DNA from: Marmoricola sp. OAE513
GTDB lineage: Bacteria > Actinomycetota > Actinomycetes > Propionibacteriales > Nocardioidaceae
NCBI RefSeq assembly: GCF_040546585.1
Contig: NZ_JBEPOC010000001.1
Span: 3,410,001 to 3,474,000 of the forward strand
DNA length: 64,000 bases
Direction of reading: 5' to 3'
Shown: one piece after another, positions 8,717-16,345 of the stretch
How positions within the stretch are numbered: the first letter of the stretch is position 1
Layout of the letters: the number at the start of each line of letters is the position of its first letter
The notes under the pieces: generated by a model
What the model saw: only the letters and a program-made list of their open reading frames with translations
What the model was told of the DNA's origin: nothing
The model's database searches: none
Position numbers and translations under genes: made by a program

Positions 8717-9632
8717 GCCGGGCCCGCGCCGCATCGAGCGCCGCCGTGCAGCCCGACCACATCTCCTCGAGCAGCTGAGCCACCGGCACGACCGAGTCGA
8801 TCCGCGAGGAGACCTGGCCGGTGTTGGCGACGCTGGCCTCCATGTCGCCCCCGAAGTAGAGGTCGGTGATCTGGCCCAGCAGTGGCTCGCCGCCCTGGAC
8901 CTGCTCGGTCAGCGTGTTCCGCAGGACCCGCATGGTCGGGTTGCCCGGCACGCTGATCAGCACGGTGCTGTCGTCGGTCGCGCCGAGGATCGAGTCCTTG
9001 AAGTTCTGGTGCACCGGCGACTCGACGGTCGCGAGCATCCGGGTGCCCATCTGCACGCCCTCGGCCCCGAGGACGAACGCGGCGGCCATCGAGGTGGCGT
9101 CGCAGATCCCGCCCGCGGCGATGATCGGCAGGTCGGTCCGTGACGCGATCAGTGGGAGCAGCACCATCGTCGAGGCGCCGAGTGCTCCCTTGAAGCCCCC
9201 GCCCTCGACCCCCTCGACGACCAGGCCGTCCACGCCGGCGTCGATCGCCTTCTGGGCAGCGACTTCAGAACCCACGACGTGGAAGACGGTCATGCCGGCG
9301 TCGTGCAGCCGTTGGGTGAACAGTCCGGGGTGGCCGGCCGAGGTGGCGACGTACCGGATGCCGGCCTCGGCGATGACGTCGACGATCGAGGGGTCGTTCT
9401 TCCAGCCCTGGATCATCAGGTTCGCCCCGACGGGCTTGCTGGTCAGCTCGCGGACCCGGGCGAGGTCCTCGCGGCCCTGCGGCGACAGCGTCTCGATGAT
9501 GCCCAGGCCGCCTGCCTCGGAGACGGCCGCGGCGAGGCCGGCGTCGGCGATGAACGTCATCGGCGCCTGGACGATCGGGATCGGGACGCCGAGGAGCTCG
9601 GTCACACGGTTCCGGTACGGGGTCTGGGTCAC
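8703..9632 (-). CDS. Nitronate monooxygenase (2-nitropropane dioxygenase family)
   Basis: A 309-aa FMN-dependent TIM-barrel protein starting at GTG. Motifs: PIVQAPMTFIADAGLAAAVS at the N-terminus, the central SAGHPG, the phosphate-binding PIIAAGGI and the segment LGAEGVQMGTRMLAT. Family members oxidise nitronates with O2, although many actinobacterial paralogues have uncharacterised roles, some linked to acyl-CoA or steroid metabolism. The divergent neighbour at 9780 is a thiolase-like/crotonase fusion, which fits a fatty-acid or CoA-ester context. The 3' end overlaps the pseudouridine synthase gene by 14 nt on the opposite strand. Confidence 0.85.
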   Translation of the reverse strand: MTQTPYRNRVTELLGVPIPIVQAPMTFIADAGLAAAVSEAGGLGIIETLSPQGREDLARVRELTSKPVGANLMIQGWKNDPSIVDVIAEAGIRYVATSAGHPGLFTQRLHDAGMTVFHVVGSEVAAQKAIDAGVDGLVVEGVEGGGFKGALGASTMVLLPLIASRTDLPIIAAGGICDATSMAAAFVLGAEGVQMGTRMLATVESPVHQNFKDSILGATDDSTVLISVPGNPTMRVLRNTLTEQVQGGEPLLGQITDLYFGGDMEASVANTGQVSSRIDSVVPVAQLLEEMWSGCTAALDAARARLTTS

Positions 9633-9711
9633 CGCCCAGAGGTATCACGCGGACGTGAGGTGCGTCCCATCTGGCGTGCTTGGGGGGCGCGAGGTGCCCG
9701 GGTGCGACTAG

Positions 9712-9738
9712 CCTCACGAGACGGTGAGTCTCGTGAGG
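9712..9738. promoter_or_regulatory. Perfect 11-bp inverted repeat upstream of the thiolase-like gene
   Basis: CCTCACGAGAC (9712-9722) and its exact reverse complement (9728-9738) are separated by 5 nt. The site lies 42-68 nt upstream of the ATG at 9780 and 80 nt upstream of the divergent nitronate monooxygenase gene. Its position and symmetry suggest a repressor operator; the cognate regulator is not obvious nearby. Confidence 0.5.
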
Positions 9739-9779
9739 GTCGCCGCTGCTCCGTAGGCATCCAGGCAAGAGGTGGTCAC

Positions 9780-12110
9780 ATGGGCACGCCCGTGCTCGTC
9801 GGTATCGGTCAGCACTCCGAGTGGTTCGGGGACGACGGCTACGAGGGACTCGTCCCGGTCGCGATGGCCGAACGTGCAGCCCGGGCCGCTCTCGCCGATG
9901 CCGGTGTCAGCGCCGACCTGGTCGACGTGGTCGCCTGCACCCGCCAGTTCGACGAGTCCGTGCCGGGCTTCCCGCCGGCCCTCGGCGGCCCGGACAACTT
10001 CCCCCGGGCGCTGGCCAACCGTCTGGACGCCAAGCCCGAGCGCTGCATCTACGCCGTCACCGGCGGGCAGTCGCCCCAGGAGCTGGTGACCGAGCTCGCC
10101 GGAGCGATCGCCGCGGGCACCTCGAAGATCGCGCTCGCGGTCGCCGCCGAGGCGATCTCGACGGTGCTGCACCTGACCAAGCAGGGTCAGCAGACCGGCG
10201 GGGTCCCCGACCTCACCGAGACGACCGGCGTCACCGACGAGGACCGCGGCCCCGGTCTGGCCGGCATCCTGGCCAGCACCCAGGTGGCGCACCAGCTCAC
10301 CGACGCCCCCACGCAGTACGCGATCTTCGAGAACGCCCGCCGCACCCGGTTGGGTCAGACCCGCGCCGAGCAGGCCGCCGAGATGGGCCGCTGGTTCGCG
10401 CCGTTCACCGAGGTCGCCGCGGCCAACCCGCACTCCGCCGTACGGACGGTCTTCACCGCCGAGGAGCTCACGACCGTCACCGACTCCAACCGGATGATCG
10501 CGGACCCGTACCCGAAGTCGGTCGTCGCGCGGGAGAAGGTGAACCAGTCCGCAGCCGTGCTGATCACCTCCGAGGAGGTCGCCACCGAGCTCGGCATCCC
10601 GCGCGAGCAGTGGGTCTACCTCAACGGCCACAGCGACCTGCACGACCGCGAGCTGACCCACCGCCAGGACCTGAGCCGGTCGCTGCCCGCCATCGCTGCC
10701 GTCAACGCGTCGCTGAAGATGGCCGGGATCAGCCTGGACGACGTGACGGCGTTCGACCTCTACAGCTGCTTCCCGATCGCGGTCAGCACCGTCGCCGACG
10801 ACCTCGGGCTCACCCCCGAGGACCCGCGGCGCCTCACCGCGACCGGCGGACTGCCCTTCTTCGGCGGCCCCGGCAACGGCTACTCGATGCACGGCATCGT
10901 CGAGATCGTCGACCACTGCCGCAAGAACCCAGCTGGCTGGGGACTCGTCGGCGCGAACGGCGGGATGCTCTCGAAGTACTCGGTCGGCGTGTACTCGACC
11001 GCCCGGGCCGAGTGGAAGGTCGGGAACGACGACCTCCTCCAGGCCGAGCTCGACGCACCGCCGAGCGTGCCCGTCACGCTCCACCCGGACGGCCCCGCGA
11101 CCGTCGAGACCTGGACCGTGCGGTTCGAGGGCGGCCCGCCGCGTGCCGTGGTCATCGGTCGTACGGCGAGCGGCGAGCGGTTCGTGGCGCAGGACTTCGC
11201 CGAGGACGACGAGGTGCGTGAGCTGCTGCTCGGCGAGCACGGACCCGGTGCGCTGCTGCACGTGCGAGCCCTGCCCGAGGGCAACCGTGTCGCGGTGTCG
11301 GAGTCGCGGATGAACGAGCTCGCGCCGCCGCGCCCGGTCGGGCTCCAGGACGAGTACCTCTTCCTCGAGGTCTCTGCCGCCGACGGCGTGCTGGAGATCG
11401 CGATCACCGGGACCGACGACGCGCACGCGCTCTCGCCGTTCGCGCACTTCGAGCTCGCCGGCGTCTTCGACGCGTTCGAGGCGGACCCGGGTCTGCGTGC
11501 CGCGGTGCTCACCGGTCCGGCCGGGCTCTGGTCCGACCAGGTCGCGCTGCCGGCGTTCTCGCTGGGCAAGGTCGTCCCGCCGACCGGCCTGGCGGGCCTG
11601 ACGTCACGGACGCTGACCAAACCCGTGATCGCGGCGCTGACCGGCGACGCGCTCGGCACGTCGTTCGAGGTCGTGCTGGCCTGCCACCTGGTCGTGGCCG
11701 AGGAGCAGGTGAACCTCGGGCTGACCCAGGTGACGTCCTCGCGGATCGCGGCCGCCGGGGGACTGGGACGGCTCTCCGCCCGGGTGCCCGCCGCCGTGGC
11801 CAACAAGCTCGCGCTCACCGGTCGGCCGCTGTCGGCGACCGACGCCGAGCGCTGGGGCCTGGTCAACGAGGTCGTCCCGACCGGGGGCGCGCTCGCCGCG
11901 GCCAGGGCGCTGGCGGCCGAGCTCGCCGCAGCCCCGCCGCTCGCGGTCGAGCAGACGCTGGCCGTCCTGGCGCTCGAGCGCGCCGGCGAGGCCGAGGCTG
12001 CCGCCGAGTACGCGGACGATGCCCAGGACTCGCTGTACGTCACCGCCGACGCCGCCGAGGCGTTCGCGGCTGACACGACCGGCAAGACGCCGACCTACCG
12101 CCGCAACTAG
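9780..12110 (+). CDS. Thiolase-like protein (TLP1 type) fused to a crotonase-like domain
   Basis: 776 aa from the ATG at 9780. Residues 1-about 420 are a thiolase fold of the actinobacterial thiolase-like protein 1 group, followed by an OB-fold-like extra domain (about 430-510, ending RVAVSESRMNEL) known from TLP1. Residues from about 525 are a crotonase domain (LFLEVSAADGVLEIAITGTD). Where thiolases carry the nucleophilic cysteine (NCATG-type motif), this protein reads YAVTGGQSPQ, so classical thiolase chemistry is doubtful. The crotonase half also looks degenerate: the segment LGLTQV stands where active hydratases have an LPE-type glutamate. It probably binds CoA esters. The reaction is unknown. 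Confidence 0.78.
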   Translation: MGTPVLVGIGQHSEWFGDDGYEGLVPVAMAERAARAALADAGVSADLVDVVACTRQFDESVPGFPPALGGPDNFPRALANRLDAKPERCIYAVTGGQSPQELVTELAGAIAAGTSKIALAVAAEAISTVLHLTKQGQQTGGVPDLTETTGVTDEDRGPGLAGILASTQVAHQLTDAPTQYAIFENARRTRLGQTRAEQAAEMGRWFAPFTEVAAANPHSAVRTVFTAEELTTVTDSNRMIADPYPKSVVAREKVNQSAAVLITSEEVATELGIPREQWVYLNGHSDLHDRELTHRQDLSRSLPAIAAVNASLKMAGISLDDVTAFDLYSCFPIAVSTVADDLGLTPEDPRRLTATGGLPFFGGPGNGYSMHGIVEIVDHCRKNPAGWGLVGANGGMLSKYSVGVYSTARAEWKVGNDDLLQAELDAPPSVPVTLHPDGPATVETWTVRFEGGPPRAVVIGRTASGERFVAQDFAEDDEVRELLLGEHGPGALLHVRALPEGNRVAVSESRMNELAPPRPVGLQDEYLFLEVSAADGVLEIAITGTDDAHALSPFAHFELAGVFDAFEADPGLRAAVLTGPAGLWSDQVALPAFSLGKVVPPTGLAGLTSRTLTKPVIAALTGDALGTSFEVVLACHLVVAEEQVNLGLTQVTSSRIAAAGGLGRLSARVPAAVANKLALTGRPLSATDAERWGLVNEVVPTGGALAAARALAAELAAAPPLAVEQTLAVLALERAGEAEAAAEYADDAQDSLYVTADAAEAFAADTTGKTPTYRRN

Positions 12111-12157
12111 CTGTGATGTCCAGGGACGTTGTTTCGTGACACGGCCCTGGGTTGCTG

Positions 12158-13300
12158 TCAGGCGATCCGATGTGGGTGTGCGGCTTCTCGGTTCTGGAAG
12201 GCGAGAATCGCGGGATTCTTCACCTTGCCGTCGTGGATCTCGATCGCGCGGCTCAGTGTCTCGTCGGTGCGCCATGCTGCATGGCCTTCGAGGACCGGTC
12301 GCAGGAACGGGATGAGTGCGTTGCTGTTCTCCCAGGTCGCGGAGTTCCACAAGTAGGACAGGCTGTGGTCGACGCCGTAGTAGAGGACGTTGTCACCGAC
12401 GACGAAGGTCGGCTCGTCGAAGGTCGTCGGGCGGGCGAAGGTGAACCCCATTCCCAGGTCGCACGACACGTCGACGAGCAGGCTTCCCGGCCGGAACGCT
12501 GCCATGTCGGTCTCGTCGAGGTAGATGAGCGGGTTGGCGGTGTCCTGGAAGGTGCAGTTGACGACGATGTCGTTCTCGGCCAGGTACGCGGGGAGCGGCT
12601 CTCGACCGCGTTCGGTGACCACTTCGCTGGTGTGCTCGTCGCCCCGATTGTGCTCGAACTGACGGATGCGCACCGAGTGAATCGGCGACCCGACTGCGGC
12701 CACGCTGCGATTGGTCAGAACCGCGACCTCGTGAACGCCGCGTGCGTTGAGGGCGGTCACGGCACCTCGCGCGGTGGCGCCGAAGCCGATGACAACCGCG
12801 CTCAGTCGGCGGCCGTAGTCGCCGGTCAGGCCGGCGAGCTCGAGAGCGTGGAGCACCGAGCAGTACCCGGCCAGCTCGTTGTTCTTGTGGAACACGTGCA
12901 GTCCGACAGTGCCGTCGCGCGTCCAGTGATTCATGGCCTCGAACGCGATCACCGTCAGCTTGCGGTCGATGGCGACCTGGGTGAGTTGGGCGTCCTGGAC
13001 ACAGTGCGGCCAGCCCCACAACACCTGTCCCGGCCCCATGACTTCGACGTCGGCGAGCTGCGGCTTCGGCAGCAGGACGACCTCTGAATCCGCCAGCAGC
13101 TGTTCGCGGGATGCGAACCCGCCGACGTGGTCGCGCAACGAGGCGTCGTTGACGCCGAACCGTGCGCCGTATCCATGTTCCAAGGTGATGCGCTCACGCA
13201 GGTCGGGTTCGAGACGACCCAGGTGCGAGGGGTGGATGGGCAGCCGGTACTCGTTCTCCTTGGCTGAGGACCCGATGACGCCGAGCGAAGCGAGCGTCAT
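12158..13300 (-). CDS. N5-(carboxyethyl)ornithine synthase-like dehydrogenase (alanine dehydrogenase/PNT fold)
   Basis: A 380-aa protein. The N-terminal half is of the alanine dehydrogenase/PNT substrate type (SSAKENEYRLPIHPSHL, GYGARFG, VLLPKPQ). The C-terminal half holds a nucleotide-binding segment (RLSAVVIGFGATARGAVTAL, residues 165-184). Overall it resembles the group annotated as N5-(carboxyethyl)ornithine synthase, which reductively condenses an amino group with pyruvate. The substrate is not proven. The start codon overlaps the stop of the 44-aa gene upstream (ATGA), so the two are probably co-translated. Confidence 0.75.
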   Translation of the reverse strand: MTLASLGVIGSSAKENEYRLPIHPSHLGRLEPDLRERITLEHGYGARFGVNDASLRDHVGGFASREQLLADSEVVLLPKPQLADVEVMGPGQVLWGWPHCVQDAQLTQVAIDRKLTVIAFEAMNHWTRDGTVGLHVFHKNNELAGYCSVLHALELAGLTGDYGRRLSAVVIGFGATARGAVTALNARGVHEVAVLTNRSVAAVGSPIHSVRIRQFEHNRGDEHTSEVVTERGREPLPAYLAENDIVVNCTFQDTANPLIYLDETDMAAFRPGSLLVDVSCDLGMGFTFARPTTFDEPTFVVGDNVLYYGVDHSLSYLWNSATWENSNALIPFLRPVLEGHAAWRTDETLSRAIEIHDGKVKNPAILAFQNREAAHPHRIA

Positions 13301-13431
13301 CTGCTCTTGCCCGGGCGAACCTTCTCGGCGACAGCCTTCGCGGACTTCTGATCGCGCTTGTCGGCGCGTTTCTCCTTGATGGATTTGCCGGTCTTCTTCG
13401 TCATGCTCTGGCGCGGCGACTTGTCGCTCAT
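13297..13431 (-). CDS. Small very basic protein, 44 aa
   Basis: ATG at 13431, stop TGA at 13297-13299 overlapping the start of the dehydrogenase gene. The protein begins MSDKSPRQSMTKKTGKSIKE and is lysine/arginine-rich throughout (KEKRADKRDQKSAKAVAEKV). I recognise this as a type of short basic hypothetical protein recurrent in actinobacteria; no function is known to me. AGAGAG lies about 8 nt upstream of the start. The 4-nt overlap argues that it is really translated together with the gene below. Confidence 0.65.
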   Translation of the reverse strand: MSDKSPRQSMTKKTGKSIKEKRADKRDQKSAKAVAEKVRPGKSR

Positions 13432-13678
13432 CTGGCGTCTCTCTGAGAGGAAGCCTGAGTAGCTTCGGCTGCCGACTCTACGCCTTTGTGAAGTCTTCCG
13501 GGCGCCGGTGCTCTCGATGGGCAGGGCCGGGCGATGCCGGACTTTCAGCCACCGTTCGACAGGACGTCTCGTTGACGCGCGGACGTCGCCTGTGGAGTTT
13601 GCGAGTAGTGTGGGTTGTCAAAGACCTGAACTGCCTCCCCGCACGGGCGTGGCTGTCGGTCGAGAGGTGCGGCGCCCT

Positions 13679-13927
13679 GTGACGAACCCGAACGATCATC
13701 AGAGCGGCATGGCCAAAGTCGTTTCCGATGCAACCCGCAGGATCGAAGCCGTCGACGTTGACCTACGTAGTCGTTTCACCGGCCGACCGGTTCTCGACAT
13801 CGTCGGTGCCGCTGCCGCGGCGTTCGCAACGGTCGGTGTCAGGTTGTCGCCTTCAGAGGTCCGCAGCTACGCGCAGGCGGTCTCGTGCGACAAGCCGTTC
13901 GAGACGCCTCAGCGAGGCGAGATGTGA
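13679..13927 (+). CDS. Small hypothetical protein
   Basis: 82 aa from a GTG at 13679 (GAGAGG about 11 nt upstream); an ATG at 13709 is an alternative start. The sequence has an amphipathic segment around VDLRSRFTGRPVLDIVGAAA that loosely resembles the short actinobacterial three-helix-bundle dimerisation proteins, but the likeness is weak. The stop codon overlaps the GTG of the next gene (GTGA), suggesting co-translation. It starts a patch of small, less typical genes. Confidence 0.45.
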   Translation: MTNPNDHQSGMAKVVSDATRRIEAVDVDLRSRFTGRPVLDIVGAAAAAFATVGVRLSPSEVRSYAQAVSCDKPFETPQRGEM

Positions 13928-14169
13928 TCGGGCTCGTTCGCGTGCGGCTCGTCCCGTACGGAGATGCTGGTAGGAACCGACGCATCGGGCCGGAGTTCCG
14001 CGCGCTGACCGTCGAGGACGCCTTGGAGCAGGCAATGGACTACAACTGGGTAATCCACCGCTATCCCGACCGGCACCTCAGGCCGGTGATCGCGCAGCAG
14101 TGGGACACATCGACCCAGGCCTGGGTCCTGTTGGACCTGGAGAAGATGGTCAGGGAGCCCAAGGGCTGA
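13924..14169 (+). CDS. Small hypothetical protein overlapping the preceding gene
   Basis: 81 aa from a GTG that overlaps the stop of the previous gene by 4 nt. Strand-rich beginning (VIGLVRVRLVPYG) and a conserved-looking end (AQQWDTSTQAWVLLDLEKMV). I do not recognise a family. The translational overlap with 13679-13927 is the main support that both are genes. Confidence 0.45.
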   Translation: MIGLVRVRLVPYGDAGRNRRIGPEFRALTVEDALEQAMDYNWVIHRYPDRHLRPVIAQQWDTSTQAWVLLDLEKMVREPKG

Positions 14170-14324
14170 AGACTCCGCGTGGTCCACCCATCATTGGTTC
14201 GCGGCTGGTAGGGCGTGCCCCGGTGCAGTGCTAGGTTGGTGTCACGACCGCAAGCGTGAGTTCTTGGGCCCAGCGCCCGTGTGAGACGGATGAGCGCAGT
14301 CGGCAACAGCAAGGTGGTGGCCGC

Positions 14325-14708
14325 ATGGCCGCTCAAACCGCTCGACGATTCACTCACGGCGTCCGCCCAGCAGGTGATCCTCGATTTCGCGATGTTCCTG
14401 ACGGAGCCTGGTGGCCGCACAACCGGCAGCTCACCGAGCAACTTCAGCACCTGTTCGACTCATGGCCGCCGGACCAGCCAAGGATCAACCGTGTCCTGTA
14501 CTCCCCGCCGGACTGGGACGACAAGCCGCGCAAGGTTCCCGTGAACGGCCGTTGGGTCAAGACCGGCCACTTCCCCAACGACGACACCCACACGATCACC
14601 TTGACGCTCTCCGACCGCTCGCGTCAGGTCATCTCCGTCATCGATCCGGGCACCGCAACCGATGCCGCAACAAAGATCCTCGACGACCTGCACCGCTCCA
14701 CGCCCTAG
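14325..14708 (+). CDS. DUF5994-family protein
   Basis: 127 aa from the ATG at 14325 (AAGGTGG upstream); the frame is open to 14256, so the start is uncertain. The family pattern is visible: DGAWWPHNRQL, then RVLYSPPDWDDKPRKVPV, then VKTGHFPNDDTHTITLTLSD, and a C-terminal VIDPGTATDAATKIL helix. DUF5994 proteins are small actinobacterial proteins without known function, often near stress-related genes. The central aromatic and charged motif is intact, so the gene looks functional. Confidence 0.7.
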   Translation: MAAQTARRFTHGVRPAGDPRFRDVPDGAWWPHNRQLTEQLQHLFDSWPPDQPRINRVLYSPPDWDDKPRKVPVNGRWVKTGHFPNDDTHTITLTLSDRSRQVISVIDPGTATDAATKILDDLHRSTP

Positions 14709-14841
14709 CTGTAGTTCCTGAACCGGGGCAGCACCGACACGCTCGTGCTGCTCCCGAACCGCCGGGACCCCTGTCGCCTGCCTAGGCGCCGACAGGGGTA
14801 CCGCCGGCGAACGATCCGCCCTGACCCGAGAGAGCACAGGC

Positions 14842-15072
14842 ATGACCGCCACAACGTGGGAGCACGGGCACCTCACAACCCGTGTCGATCGATGGACCTG
14901 GACCGAGTTCACCGCAGACCCCGCCATCGCTCCGGAAAACGGTGTAGGGGTACATCGTGCTGTAGCAGCTCTCGGCTCCAGCGGGTGGGAAATGTTCCAG
15001 GTCCTGCGTTCCGGCTCGACCAGCACCCACCTGTTTCGTCGTAGCACACCAACCGCGCTCCAGCCCGGGTGA
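14842..15072 (+). CDS. Small hypothetical protein, possibly DUF4177-like
   Basis: 76 aa beginning MTATTWEHGHLTTRVDRWTW. The segment LGSSGWEMFQVLRSG recalls the LxxLGxxGWExV core of DUF4177-type proteins. No strong ribosome-binding site is seen upstream. The same frame stays open for 38 more codons beyond the stop, with protein-like composition, so this could be one half of a broken gene. Confidence 0.4.
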   Translation: MTATTWEHGHLTTRVDRWTWTEFTADPAIAPENGVGVHRAVAALGSSGWEMFQVLRSGSTSTHLFRRSTPTALQPG

Positions 15073-15394
15073 AGCCAGCACGAGGACCCCGGTTTCACCT
15101 GGCGAGATTTTCAACCCGACAAGGCTGAGGTGAGGCATCGGGGGTATCTCCAGTTCAGGGAGCGGCTGATGCCGGTTGAGCTGCTGATCTAGGGCCTGCT
15201 CGTCCAACAATGAGCGCGGGCAGGCCCGTCCCAGCCAGGAGCACCAACCATCCGCTCTGACAGTCCCGCCCCGTGGCAGGTGCGTCTGTACCTCGGCAAA
15301 TCCCGGATCTCCGACAAGCGCGGTGGTTGCGTCGTTCCGCGGCGGAATGACGCACTCTTCGCGGCAGATCCGGATATTGCGCGTTCGTGCTCAC
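15073..15394. other. Gap without a convincing gene
   Basis: This 322-bp stretch holds a weak hairpin (GGGCCTGC at 15192-15199 pairing with 15220-15227) that may terminate the small genes upstream. The 38-codon extension of the previous frame ends at about 15190. Nothing else with good coding character is seen. Confidence 0.5.
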
Positions 15395-16168
15395 CTACCC
15401 CGTCGAACGGATCAACGCGGCGACCGCATCCGGGGAACGCAGGTGCGGTTGATGGGGGTACCCAGGCAGGGTCGTCTCGTGAGCTTGGGGCAGCGCATCT
15501 GCCCACCGCCGTCGCATCCAGCCTGGAACGAAGGCATCACGCCCTCCCCACACCAATGTGGTCGAGGCCTGGTCAATCTTGCTGAGCTCTGGCATCCCAG
15601 GACCTCGGCGCCCCGCTGCGGCACCGACCCGATAGATTGGAAATCGACTCCAGGACTCAAGAAGTATCGCGACGTCATCAGGGTCGATCTCCGGCGGAGT
15701 GCGGGACTGGTGAAACCAGAGTCCGTTGATGAGCCCAGACTTGGTGGTTCGGCTCCAGAGCGGGCGGGTCAGCCCGATCGCGGGAATGCCCGAGAAGAGT
15801 GCACCGTAGAAAGCCACCCCCGCCCCGGACGTCCAGGGAGGCGCCAGAGCGACAACTGAACCAGAGCGCCCGCGCGCATTCAGTTGCAGGGCCGCCACGC
15901 CGCCGAAGGAGCTGCCAACCACCGTGACATCGTCCGACCAGGCGAGGTCGTCCAAGAGGCGCTGAACGTAGTCGACATGCTGCTCGAGCATCGGCCGCTG
16001 CACATCGAGCGGAGGACCACCAAGGCTGCCGGGCAGGGTCGGTGCCAAGACTTCATGGTCCAGCGCAAGGTCGTCGATTAGGCGTCGGAACTCGACCCAT
16101 GTGCAGAATCCGCTGTGGAGCAGCACAAGTGGGCGCCCCGAACCTCGATGCTCGACGTCGTACTCCAC
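15395..16168 (-). CDS. Alpha/beta hydrolase
   Basis: 257 aa from a GTG at 16168. The fold is shown by PLVLLHSGFCTWVEFRRLID with the oxyanion HSG (residues 18-20), the nucleophile elbow GSSFGG (Ser87), an acid in GGRDAFVP and a C-terminal histidine in PHQPHLRSPDAVAALI. The substrate is unknown. The gene closes the accessory-looking patch. It ends on the opposite strand from the small genes and is followed by a 177-bp gap with no gene. Confidence 0.8.
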   Translation of the reverse strand: MEYDVEHRGSGRPLVLLHSGFCTWVEFRRLIDDLALDHEVLAPTLPGSLGGPPLDVQRPMLEQHVDYVQRLLDDLAWSDDVTVVGSSFGGVAALQLNARGRSGSVVALAPPWTSGAGVAFYGALFSGIPAIGLTRPLWSRTTKSGLINGLWFHQSRTPPEIDPDDVAILLESWSRFPIYRVGAAAGRRGPGMPELSKIDQASTTLVWGGRDAFVPGWMRRRWADALPQAHETTLPGYPHQPHLRSPDAVAALIRSTG

Positions 16169-16345
16169 CCCACCAGGATGCAGGCCGGCGAACGACCTGT
16201 CATCGGCAGATCGGGGCGCGTCCGCAACGCGGCGCTACGGGCGACTAGCTTCCAGGGCCCGCACCCACGCACAGCGTCAACAGCCTCACGACACCCAACC
16301 GCCAGCCACCCCCGCACCTCAACTCGACAAGCTCGATGACCGGGC

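Noticed and set aside
15280-15585. Plus-strand coding frame opposite the hydrolase end
   Set aside because: Most of it is antisense to the alpha/beta hydrolase and its free part is too short and has no family.
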